From Rhodanobacteraceae bacterium (lineage in GTDB: Bacteria; Pseudomonadota; Gammaproteobacteria; Xanthomonadales; Rhodanobacteraceae): DNA of 64,000 bases. Shown here in pieces: positions 56,441 to 64,000 of this stretch (position 1 is the first letter of the stretch; each line of letters begins with the position of its first letter). The stretch lies in NCBI GenBank assembly GCA_004299555.1, contig SCQU01000029.1:62001-126000 (forward strand). The letters run 5' to 3'. The notes beneath the pieces are model-generated. The model ran no database searches and was not told the origin of the DNA. It was given only the letters and a program-made list of their open reading frames with translations. Both the position numbers and the translations under genes were made by a program.

Positions 56441-57322
56441 GTGGCCAGCGCCGTCTCCATCGTCATCGTCGCCGCCGACAGCGGTGCCAGCCTGCGTGAG
56501 TGTGTCGGACGTGCGCTGGCGTCGAGTGTTGCGGTTGACCTCGTCATCGTCGACAACGGATCGCGCGATGGCGTGCCGCAAGCCATCGCGCGCGCGTACG
56601 AGGACGACGACCGCGTACGCGTGGTGTACAACCGGGCGAATCTTGGCTTTGGACCGGCGGTCAACGTGGGCGCGCGGCAGGCGCACGGCGAGGCCCTGCT
56701 GGTGCTCAATCCCGACTGCCTGCTCGAACCCGGAACCGTGGCGCGGCTGCTTGAGGTGTTGCGTGCGCATGCCGATGCGGGCGTGGTGGGTGCGGTCGTC
56801 TGTTCCGCGGACGGTACGCCCGACCCCGCCTCACGGCGGCGCGACCCGCTGCTGCGGCGCGCGCTCAATACCGTGTTCGGACGCGCGCAACGCGAAGGCG
56901 AGGACGCGAAATTCGCGGGGGTGAACGTTGCGGGGCCGATTCCGGCCGCGGCGGTCCAGGTTGAAAACGTGTCCGGTGCGCTGTTGCTGTTGTCGCACGC
57001 GGCGTTTGATCATCTGCAGGGGTTTGATGAACGGTACTTCCTGCACTGCGAGGACCTTGACCTTTGCCGGCGCGCGCGCGACGCGGGCTACAGCGTCTGG
57101 CTGGCGGGCGACGTGCGGGTAACCCACGGCAAGGGCGGTTCCAGCCGGCAGCGCCCGGTATTCGTCAGCTACCACAAGCACCGTGGCATGTGGCGCTGGT
57201 TTGGCAAGTTTGATCCGGCTGCGCGCAAGCCGGTGATGCGGGTACTGGTGGCGGGTGGCATCATGGCGCACTTCGCGCTGACGGCACCGCTGCTGTGGCT
57301 GCGCCGCGGCCATCGTTCCTGA
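56441..57322 (+). CDS. Family 2 glycosyltransferase
   Basis: A 293-residue GT-A fold transferase, rhamnosyltransferase-like. [70 protein letters not shown] (DxD-type region at NPDC), then [24 protein letters not shown] and a C-terminal hydrophobic helix. It probably adds a sugar to LPS, a polysaccharide or a lipid. GTG start at 56441, since the family core begins there. It follows gspD by 95 bp and precedes def by 17 bp. Confidence 0.88.
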   Translation: MASAVSIVIVAADSGASLRECVGRALASSVAVDLVIVDNGSRDGVPQAIARAYEDDDRVRVVYNRANLGFGPAVNVGARQAHGEALLVLNPDCLLEPGTVARLLEVLRAHADAGVVGAVVCSADGTPDPASRRRDPLLRRALNTVFGRAQREGEDAKFAGVNVAGPIPAAAVQVENVSGALLLLSHAAFDHLQGFDERYFLHCEDLDLCRRARDAGYSVWLAGDVRVTHGKGGSSRQRPVFVSYHKHRGMWRWFGKFDPAARKPVMRVLVAGGIMAHFALTAPLLWLRRGHRS

Positions 57323-57339
57323 CTTCGACGAGGTCACAC

Positions 57340-57876
57340 ATGATTCGTGAAATCCTGAAGATGGGCGATCCGCGGCTGTTGCGCGTGGCGCCGCCGGTAC
57401 CAGCCTCGATGTTCGGCACCGCGGAATTGAACGAACTGATCACCGACATGTTCGAGACCATGCAGGCGGCCGACGGCGTGGGCCTGGCCGCGCCGCAAGT
57501 GGGCGTCGACCTGCAGCTGGTGGTGTTTGGCTTTGAGCGCTCCGACCGTTACCCGGGTGAACCCGAGGTGCCACGTACGATCCTGTTGAACCCGCACATC
57601 ACGCCGCTGTCCGCCGACATGGAAGACGGTTGGGAAGGCTGCTTGTCGGTTCCTGGCCTGCGTGGTGTGGTCAGCCGCCACAGCTTGATTCGCTATCAGG
57701 GCGTTGATCCAAGCGGATTGCCGGTCGATCGCCACGCCGACGGCTTCCACGCGCGCGTGGTGCAGCATGAATACGACCACCTGATCGGCCGCCTGTACCC
57801 GTCGCGCATCACCGACTTCTCGCGTTTCGGCTACATTGACGTGCTGTTTCCGGACGCGGCAGGGCAGGCCGAGTAA
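57340..57876 (+). CDS. def: Peptide deformylase
   Basis: Removes the N-formyl group from new proteins. The 178-residue metalloenzyme has the three family motifs [21 protein letters not shown] and QHEYDHLIG, with Cys and two His as metal ligands. GAGG lies six bases before the ATG. It converges on valS, with 18 bp between stops. A paralogue next to fmt is common in this order, so this may not be the only deformylase. Confidence 0.93.
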   Translation: MIREILKMGDPRLLRVAPPVPASMFGTAELNELITDMFETMQAADGVGLAAPQVGVDLQLVVFGFERSDRYPGEPEVPRTILLNPHITPLSADMEDGWEGCLSVPGLRGVVSRHSLIRYQGVDPSGLPVDRHADGFHARVVQHEYDHLIGRLYPSRITDFSRFGYIDVLFPDAAGQAE

Positions 57877-57894
57877 GGCGCGCGGCGCGCACCT

Positions 57895-60861
57895 TCAGGC
57901 GCCAAGTTTTTCAGCTTGGCCACGCAGCGCATCGCGCTGGGTTTGCCAGTCGGCCAAGCGTGTGCGTTCCTGTTCGACCACCGCCGCGGGCGCGTGGTCA
58001 ACGAAGCTCGCGTTGCCGAGTTTGCCTTGGCACTTCCCGATTTCGCCTTCGATGCGGGCGATTTCCTTGGCCAGGCGCCTGCGCTCGGCGCCAAGGTCGA
58101 TCAGCCCCGCCAGCGGGATCAGCACGCGCAGGTTGCCAACGACCGCGGCGGCACTGGCGGGTTCGGCGCCACCGGGGGCCAGCCAGCGCGGTGCTTCGCA
58201 GTGGCCGAGGAACTGGATTTGCGCACTGAATTTGTCCGCGCGCCGGCGGTCTTCCGCATCGCCGCCCGCGAGCAGCAGCGGAATGATCTTGCCGGGGGCG
58301 AGGTTCATTTCTGCGCGAATTTTGCGGACACCCGTCAGCACCGCCTTGAACCATTCGATTTCGGCGCTGGCCGCGGCGTCGACCGCAAATTCGTCCGCCC
58401 GCGGGTAGGGCCGTTCGAGGATGCTGGTTTGCGTGAGCCCAAGTTGTGGTGCCACCGCTTGCCAGATTTCCTCGGTGATGAACGGGATGACCGGGTGCAG
58501 CGCACGCAAGGCGGCTTCCAGCACCACCAGCAGCGTGCGGCGGGTGGAAGCCGCGGCCGCGGCATCGCCGCTGTTCAAGGCCGGCTTGGTGAGCTCAAGG
58601 AACCAATCGCAGTATTCGTTCCAGACGAACTCGTAGAGCACCTGCGCCAGGTGGTCGAAGCGGTAGGTCTTGAAGTGCGCATCGACTTCGGCCAGCGTGG
58701 CGTTGAGGCGCGACCTGATCCAGCGCTCGGCCTCGGTGGCGGGAGACGAAACCCTCTCCCATCGGGAGAGGGGTAGGGGTGAGGGTACGGGTTTTGCGAA
58801 GTCCAGCGCGGGCGCCGAACCCTCACCCGGCGCTTGCGCGCCACCACGGAGCTCTTGGCCATGGATGGCAGCTGCACCCGGCGGGAGAGGGGAAGTTTCG
58901 ACGTTCATCAGCACGAACCGCGCCGCGTTCCACAGCTTGTTGCAGAACGCCTTGTAGCCTTCGGCGCGCTTGAGGTCGAAGTTGATGGTACGGCTGTAGC
59001 TGGCAAGCGCCGCAAACGTGAAGCGCAGCGCGTCCGTACCGATCGCAGTGATGCCATCGGGGTATTCCTTGCGGATGCGCTTTTCGACCTTCTCGCGCAC
59101 CTGCGGGAGCAACAGCGACTGCGTGGATTTTGCGACCAGCGCGGGCAGGCCGATGCCATCGATCAGATCCAGCGGGTCAAGCGTATTGCCCTTGGATTTG
59201 GACATCTTCTTGCCTTCGGCATCGCGCACGATGGCATTGATGTAGACCTCGTGGAACGGCACCTGCCCGGTGAAGTACAGCGTCGTCATCACCATCCGCG
59301 CGACCCAAAAGAAGATGATGTCAAAACCGGTGACCAGCACGTTGCTGGGCAGGAAAACCTTGTCGTCCTTCCAGTTCGCGACGGTCTCGCCGCGCTGGTT
59401 CCTGACCGGTCCGTCGGCGGGCCAGCCCAGGGTTGAAAATGGCCACAGGGCGGACGAGAACCAGGTATCCAGCACGTCCTCGTCCTGCCGTAGCGCGCCG
59501 ACCGGCGGCGTGTCGGCGTGCGCGCGTGCGTCGGCTTCATCCTCGCCCACGAAAATGGCGCCGGCCTCGTCGTAGTACGCCGGGATCCGGTGCCCCCACC
59601 AGAGCTGCCGGCTGATGCACCAGTCCTGGATGTGGTCCAGCCACTGCGTGTAGGTCGTCGTCCAGTTTTCGGGGACAAACGTGACCGCGCCGGTGCGCAC
59701 GGCGTCCAGCGCCGGTTGCGTGATCGCCCGGCGGCCACCGGGACGGCCATCGTCCAGAACATCGCGGGTCAGGTCCACAAACCACTGGTCGGTCAGCATC
59801 GGCTCGATGACCGCGTCCGAGCGCTGGCTGACCGGCACCTGCAACTTGTGTGCCCTGGTTTCAACCAGGCGCCCTTCGGCCTCGAGGTCGGCCAGGATCT
59901 GCTTGCGCGCCACGTAGCGGTCCAGGCCCCGGTACCTTGCGGGTGCATCGGCGCTGACCTTGGCATCCAGCGTCAGCATCGTGATCAGCGGCAGGCCGTG
60001 GCGCTGGCCGATCGCGTAGTCGTTGAAGTCGTGCGCGGGCGTGATCTTGACGCAGCCGGTACCAAACTCGCGATCGACATAGGCGTCGGTGATGACCGGG
60101 ATGTCGCGCCCGACCAGCGGCAGGCGCAGGTGTTTGCCGACCAGCGCGGCATAGCGGCCGTCTTCCGGATGCACGGCGACCGCGACGTCGCCCAGCATGG
60201 TTTCGGGGCGGGTGGTGGCGATGACAACCTGATCAAGTCCGCCGGGTGCGGGGTCGATCACGTCGTAGCGGATCGACCACAGGTGGCCGTCGCGCTCGAC
60301 GTTGTTGACTTCAAGATCCGACACCGCGGTGCCGAGCACCGGATCCCAGTTGACCAGGCGGTTGCCGCGGTAGATCAACCCCGCACGGTACCAGTCGATG
60401 AAGACCTTGCGCACCGCGGCCGACAGCCCGGCGTCCATCGTGAAGCGCTCGCGCGACCAGTCCATCGAGGCGCCGATGCGGCGCATCTGGCGGGTTATCG
60501 TCGAGCCCGACTCCTGCTTCCACTGCCACACGCGCTCGACGAATTTGTCGCGCCCGAGGTCGTGACGGGTCTTGCCTTCGGCGGCCAGCTGGTTTTCGAC
60601 GATTTTTTGCGTCGCGATGCCGGCGTGGTCGGTGCCGCCCTGCCACAACGTGTTGTGCCCGGTCATGCGCGCGTGGCGGATCAACGCATCCATGAGGGTT
60701 TGCTGGAAGGCGTGACCCATGTGCAGCGTGCCGGTGACGTTCGGCGGCGGCAGCAGGATCGAGTATGGCTCACCTGCGCCCGTCGGCTTGAAATCGCCGG
60801 CCTGTTCCCAGCGCGCGTACCACTTCGATTCGATCTGCTTGGGGTCGAAGCTCTTGTCCAT
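57895..60861 (-). CDS. valS: Valyl-tRNA synthetase with in-frame REP-encoded insert
   Basis: Charges tRNA-Val, 988 residues. Class I motifs: [13 protein letters not shown] and KKMSKSKGN; editing domain with [21 protein letters not shown]; catalytic [17 protein letters not shown] and [20 protein letters not shown]; anticodon domain (FEVWNEY-type [20 protein letters not shown]) and a C-terminal coiled coil ([19 protein letters not shown]). At the start of the anticodon domain (about 654-706) an extra segment of roughly 40 residues is present compared with E. coli, encoded by palindromic repeats. Start: 60861 fits the family; 60867 is an alternative Met. Confidence 0.95.
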   Translation of the reverse strand: MDKSFDPKQIESKWYARWEQAGDFKPTGAGEPYSILLPPPNVTGTLHMGHAFQQTLMDALIRHARMTGHNTLWQGGTDHAGIATQKIVENQLAAEGKTRHDLGRDKFVERVWQWKQESGSTITRQMRRIGASMDWSRERFTMDAGLSAAVRKVFIDWYRAGLIYRGNRLVNWDPVLGTAVSDLEVNNVERDGHLWSIRYDVIDPAPGGLDQVVIATTRPETMLGDVAVAVHPEDGRYAALVGKHLRLPLVGRDIPVITDAYVDREFGTGCVKITPAHDFNDYAIGQRHGLPLITMLTLDAKVSADAPARYRGLDRYVARKQILADLEAEGRLVETRAHKLQVPVSQRSDAVIEPMLTDQWFVDLTRDVLDDGRPGGRRAITQPALDAVRTGAVTFVPENWTTTYTQWLDHIQDWCISRQLWWGHRIPAYYDEAGAIFVGEDEADARAHADTPPVGALRQDEDVLDTWFSSALWPFSTLGWPADGPVRNQRGETVANWKDDKVFLPSNVLVTGFDIIFFWVARMVMTTLYFTGQVPFHEVYINAIVRDAEGKKMSKSKGNTLDPLDLIDGIGLPALVAKSTQSLLLPQVREKVEKRIRKEYPDGITAIGTDALRFTFAALASYSRTINFDLKRAEGYKAFCNKLWNAARFVLMNVETSPLPPGAAAIHGQELRGGAQAPGEGSAPALDFAKPVPSPLPLSRWERVSSPATEAERWIRSRLNATLAEVDAHFKTYRFDHLAQVLYEFVWNEYCDWFLELTKPALNSGDAAAAASTRRTLLVVLEAALRALHPVIPFITEEIWQAVAPQLGLTQTSILERPYPRADEFAVDAAASAEIEWFKAVLTGVRKIRAEMNLAPGKIIPLLLAGGDAEDRRRADKFSAQIQFLGHCEAPRWLAPGGAEPASAAAVVGNLRVLIPLAGLIDLGAERRRLAKEIARIEGEIGKCQGKLGNASFVDHAPAAVVEQERTRLADWQTQRDALRGQAEKLGA
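58741..58900. repeat. REP-like palindromic block inside the valS coding region
   Basis: It contains a perfect hairpin CCCTCTCCC-ATC-GGGAGAGGG (58752-58772), GGTGAGGGTACGG pairing with CCGAACCCTCACC (12 of 13, 58815-58827), GGCGC-TTGC-GCGCC (58829-58842), and the dispersed motif GGCCATGGATGGC (58857-58869). The first part is the reverse complement of the block at 23671-23710. It is translated in frame in ValS with no stop. Confidence 0.72.
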
Positions 60862-60993
60862 CACCATTCCGGATTCCGCGCACGGCGCGGTCTGCAACGC
60901 AAACGCTCATTGTAGCGATTCCTGATGCGAGGCTGGATCCGCGCCGCGGGGTTGCGGGCGTTTGTCGCCGGCCGCAGGCGTTCGGCGGGCCGC

Positions 60994-62118
60994 TTACGGC
61001 GACCACTTGCGGTGCGCGTGGATCGACATGACGACGCCGAAGCCCGCCAGCAATGTGATCGCGGATGTGCCGCCGTAGCTCACCAGCGGCAGCGGCACCC
61101 CGACCACGGGCAGGAGGCCCGTAATCATGCCGCCGTTGACGATGACGTACACGATGAAGGCGAGTGCGAATGCGCCGGCCACGAGGCGCGACCAGGTGTC
61201 GCGCGCGTTGGCGGCGATCCACAGGCAGCGGCCGACGATGAAAAGGTACACCGCCAGCAGCACCAGCACGCCCACCAGGCCAAATTCCTCGCCCAGCACC
61301 GCAAAGATGAAGTCGGTCGTGTGCTCGGGCAGGAATTCAAGCTTGGACTGGGTGCCCTGGTTGAAACCCTTGCCGAAGACGCCGCCGGAGCCGACGGCGA
61401 TCATCGATTGCAGGATGTGCCAGCCGCTGCCGAGCGGATCACGGTCGGGGTGCAGGAAAGTCAGGATCCGTTGCCGCTGGTAGTCGTGCATGAAGTGCCA
61501 CGCGACCGGCGCGGCGGCGGCAAGGCCGACCAGTGCGGCACCGATCTTCCACCACTGCACACCGGCAAGAAACAGCACGAACAGTCCGGATGCCGCGACC
61601 AGCAACGCGGTGCCAAGATCCGGCTGCTTGACGATCAGCAGCACCGGCAGGGCGATGAGGATGCCGATGAGGGCAAGGTCGCGCCAGCGCGGTGGCAGCC
61701 GGCGTGGATGCAGGTACCAGGCGATCATCATCGGCATCGCGAGTTTCATGAGTTCGGACGGCTGGAAGCGGACGACGCCAATGTCGAGCCAGCGGTTGGC
61801 GCCCTGGCCTTCGCCCAGCACCTTCACCACGACCAGCAGCAGCACCCCGAGGACATAGAACCACGGCGTCCAGACGCGCAAAAGGTGCGGCGGGATGCGC
61901 GAGATGGCGACCAGCAACACCGCGCCGATCAGGAATCGCGCCGCCTGCCCAAGCAGCGTGCCGGTGTCAAGGTTGCTCGCGCTGTAGAGCACCGTCAGAC
62001 CGATGGCCGCCAATGCCGCCAGCGCGATCGCCAGCGGCAGGTCGATGCGCGGGCGCGAAAAAATCCGTTGGCCAAGGCGCAGCGCGCGCGCGGTGAGGGT
62101 GTTGGCGAGCGCGTTCAT
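60994..62118 (-). CDS. rodA: Rod shape-determining SEDS glycosyltransferase RodA
   Basis: Peptidoglycan polymerase of the elongasome, working with PBP2. The 374-residue protein has ten membrane helices and SEDS signatures: PRIDLPLAIALAALAAIGL, GANRWLDIGVVRFQPSELMKLAMP, LPVLLIVKQPDLGTALLV, GSGWHILQSMIAVGSGGVFGKG, FLPEHTTDFIFAVLGEEFGLVG and PVVGVPLPLVSYGGTSA with the catalytic Asp in VKQPD. ATGA overlap with mrdA. A long non-coding-like leader of valS (132 bp) follows downstream. Confidence 0.95.
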   Translation of the reverse strand: MNALANTLTARALRLGQRIFSRPRIDLPLAIALAALAAIGLTVLYSASNLDTGTLLGQAARFLIGAVLLVAISRIPPHLLRVWTPWFYVLGVLLLVVVKVLGEGQGANRWLDIGVVRFQPSELMKLAMPMMIAWYLHPRRLPPRWRDLALIGILIALPVLLIVKQPDLGTALLVAASGLFVLFLAGVQWWKIGAALVGLAAAAPVAWHFMHDYQRQRILTFLHPDRDPLGSGWHILQSMIAVGSGGVFGKGFNQGTQSKLEFLPEHTTDFIFAVLGEEFGLVGVLVLLAVYLFIVGRCLWIAANARDTWSRLVAGAFALAFIVYVIVNGGMITGLLPVVGVPLPLVSYGGTSAITLLAGFGVVMSIHAHRKWSP

Positions 62119-64000
62119 GGCGTGGCGGGTGCGGCGCCGGCGGCTTGCGCGGCCACCGTTGGCGCGATGACGAGCGGGCGCTGCGAGGGTGGCGTATCGG
62201 CCAGCCATTGGTTCAGGATTTGGCGCGCGATGGGCGCCGCCGCGCTGCCGCCCCAGGCGCCATGCTCCAGCACCACCGCAACCGCGATCTGCGGGTGGTT
62301 GGCGGGCGTGTAGCAGATGAACCACGCGCGGTGGCGCTCGGCGAGATACTTGAGGCTTTTGTCGGTGTTGTAGGCATCGGTCGTGCGCGAGTAACGCTCG
62401 GCGGTACCGGTTTTGCCGGCGATGAGGTACGGGAACCCGGCGCCCAGCCCGTGCGCCGTGCCGAGCGGGCTGTATACCACGCCCAGCATGCCTTGCTTGA
62501 CCGGAGCGAGGTCGGCCGGGTTGTGGGTGATCTGCACCGGGGGCCGTTGCGGGTATGGCACCACGGGTGCCTCGAGGCCGTCGCTGGTCGCGGCCAGGAG
62601 GCGTGGCGTGTGCGCGGTGCCGCCATCGGCGAGTGCCGCAAGTGCGTGGGCCATTTGCAGCGGAGTCACCATCCAGTAGCCCTGACCGATGCCGGAGATC
62701 ACCGTTTCGCCCGGGTACCACGGTTGGTGGAAGGTCTTGCGCTTCCACTCGGGCGAGGGCAGCACGCCGCCGGTTTCATCGGGCAGGTCAACCCCGGTGG
62801 GCTGGCCGAAGCCAAATTTTGCCATCCATCTGTCGAAGCGGCCGATGCCCATCTGGTAGGCCAGCGAATAAAAATAGGTGTTGACCGACTGGGTGATGGC
62901 CTGCGTCAGGTCCACCCAGCCCGAGCCGTTGCGAATGTCGTCGCGATACCCGCGCGAGGAACCCGGGATGTAATAGGTGCCGGTGGAGAGAATCTTGTCA
63001 GTCGGCGTGCGCAGGCCAAGCTCCAGTCCCCCCAGGCCGATGAATGGCTTGACCGTCGAGCCGGGCGGGTAGCCGCCGCGCATGGCGCGGTCGAGCAGCG
63101 GCTTTTCGGGGTTGTCCAGCAGCGCCGAATAGTCGGCCCGGCTGATTCCGTTGACAAAGAGGTTCGGGTCGAAGCTTGGCACCGTCACCATTGCCAGCAC
63201 GTCGCCGTTGCGCGGGTCGATCGCAACCGCGGCGCCGGAGCGCCCGTCAAAGGCGGCGAAAGCGGCCTTCTGCAAGCGCTCGTCGACGGTCAGGTACAGG
63301 TTCTTGCCGGGCTTGGCGGCCACGCGTTGCAGTACGCGGAGCGGACGCTGGCTGGCGTTGACCTCGACGATCTCGTAGCCGGGCGTACCGTGCAGCAGGC
63401 TTTCATATTCCTTTTCGATGCCGCTCTTGCCGACGTGGGTGGTACCGGCGTAAAGATCGGGGTTGAGCTTGGCCTGTTCCTTTGCATCGATGCGGCCGAC
63501 GTAGCCGATGAGGTGCGCAAACTCGGCCCCGTACGGATAGTTGCGGGTGAGGTAGGGCGTGATGCTGACGCCCGGGAATTGCCACTGGTTGATCGCGAAG
63601 CGGTCGCGTTCGCTTTCGGTGATGTGGAATTTCAGCGGCACCGATTCAAACGGGCGGTGCTGGTTGACGCTTTGCTTGAAGCGGCGGATGTCGTCACCGG
63701 TCAGTGGCACCACCGCCGCCAGGCGCGCGAGCATCGCGTCCATGTGCCTGACCTTGTCCGGCACCACGTCAAGCCGGAATGCGGGGATGTTGTCGGCAAG
63801 CAGTTTGCCCTCGCGGTCGTAGATCAGGCCGCGAGGCGGCGGCAGGTGCGACAGGCGCACGCGATTGGCCTTGGCCTGCGTCGAGTACTCGGTGTGCTCG
63901 GATACCTGCAGGTACACAAAACGGCCCGCCACCACCGCCACGAGTGCCAGCATGATGGCAAACCCGGCCAGCGCGCGACGGGCAAAACGCGCACGCCGGG
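62115..64000 (-). CDS. mrdA: Penicillin-binding protein 2 (5' end outside window)
   Basis: Transpeptidase partner of RodA for cell elongation. At least 627 residues are present, and the frame stays open to the right edge (RARFARRALAGFA before MLALVAVVAGRFVYLQV), so the start lies outside. Features: PBP dimerisation domain with PPPRGLIYDREGKLLADNIPAFRL, the catalytic Ser in GGYPPGSTVKPFIGL (STVK), SVNTYFYSLAYQMG (SxN), and AGKTGTAE (KTG). The stop overlaps the rodA start. A long Ala/Pro-rich C-terminus is unusual but harmless. Confidence 0.94.
   Translation of the reverse strand, partial: RRARFARRALAGFAIMLALVAVVAGRFVYLQVSEHTEYSTQAKANRVRLSHLPPPRGLIYDREGKLLADNIPAFRLDVVPDKVRHMDAMLARLAAVVPLTGDDIRRFKQSVNQHRPFESVPLKFHITESERDRFAINQWQFPGVSITPYLTRNYPYGAEFAHLIGYVGRIDAKEQAKLNPDLYAGTTHVGKSGIEKEYESLLHGTPGYEIVEVNASQRPLRVLQRVAAKPGKNLYLTVDERLQKAAFAAFDGRSGAAVAIDPRNGDVLAMVTVPSFDPNLFVNGISRADYSALLDNPEKPLLDRAMRGGYPPGSTVKPFIGLGGLELGLRTPTDKILSTGTYYIPGSSRGYRDDIRNGSGWVDLTQAITQSVNTYFYSLAYQMGIGRFDRWMAKFGFGQPTGVDLPDETGGVLPSPEWKRKTFHQPWYPGETVISGIGQGYWMVTPLQMAHALAALADGGTAHTPRLLAATSDGLEAPVVPYPQRPPVQITHNPADLAPVKQGMLGVVYSPLGTAHGLGAGFPYLIAGKTGTAERYSRTTDAYNTDKSLKYLAERHRAWFICYTPANHPQIAVAVVLEHGAWGGSAAAPIARQILNQWLADTPPSQRPLVIAPTVAAQAAGAAPATP

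Noticed and set aside
57877-57894. Terminator between def and valS
   Set aside because: The 18-bp gap is GC-rich with self-complementary GCGCGC bits but no clear stem plus U-run.

Overview
The window is GC-rich chromosomal DNA, almost fully coding, and most likely from a gammaproteobacterium of the Xanthomonadales (Lysobacterales). The grounds are a type II secretion cluster in the xps order E-F-G-H-I-J-K-L-M-N-D, tyrosine and tryptophan catabolic genes with Xanthomonas-like enzymes, co-occurrence of a homodimeric (aceE) and a heterotetrameric (pdhAB) 2-oxo acid dehydrogenase E1, and dispersed palindromic repeats. No genus is assigned. No rRNA, tRNA, CRISPR array, transposase or phage gene was seen, so this is mostly core chromosome with a few repeat-driven alterations.

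Layout. 1-3.4 kb: aceE (cut by the window start) translationally coupled behind maeB, i.e. malate to pyruvate to acetyl-CoA. 3.5-6.0 kb: a membrane diguanylate cyclase and a short AMP nucleosidase. 6.0-9.8 kb: an unusual cbb3-type oxidase operon (ccoN, a ccoO-ccoP fusion, a 54-residue membrane peptide and an Ig-like membrane protein), preceded by a small four-helix membrane gene with an FNR-type class II promoter. 9.8-14.3 kb: an arginase-family/FemAB-like coupled pair, a fatty acid desaturase, a SirB2 protein, and an FNR regulator with all four iron-sulfur cysteines. 14.4-21.0 kb: aromatic amino acid catabolism (fah, hmgA, hppD, divergent MarR regulator with an operator inside the hppD promoter, a POT-family transporter lacking its proton-coupling motif, kynA). 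21.4-25.1 kb: pdhA-pdhB-pdhC. 25.1-30.5 kb: lipoprotein, SDR, quinone-type oxidoreductase, DPP-IV-like peptidase, small membrane protein.

30.5-37.8 kb holds housekeeping genes: trpS with an added C-terminal domain, hemE, a WGR mini-protein, aroB, aroK, ilvE, xerD and an RDD membrane protein. 37.8-38.5 kb is a 665-bp element of nested inverted repeats without a gene. 38.5-44.9 kb: lptG, lptF, a hybrid sensor kinase with a periplasmic propeller, and a glutaredoxin-like protein. 45.2-56.3 kb: the complete xps-type secretion operon, ending in a lipoprotein secretin with a C-terminal SPOR domain. 56.4-64 kb: a glycosyltransferase, def, valS, rodA and mrdA (cut by the window end).

The most unusual points are: REP-like palindromes that sit in frame inside pdhC and valS; the nested palindromic element at 37868-38532; the CcoO-CcoP fusion oxidase with an FNR-type promoter and an FNR gene nearby; the secretin-SPOR fusion; and several enzymes or transporters that have lost a family-defining motif (POT ExxER, SDR YxxxK, GspE zinc cysteines). 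All family assignments come from reading the sequence against remembered family motifs; no database search was run.
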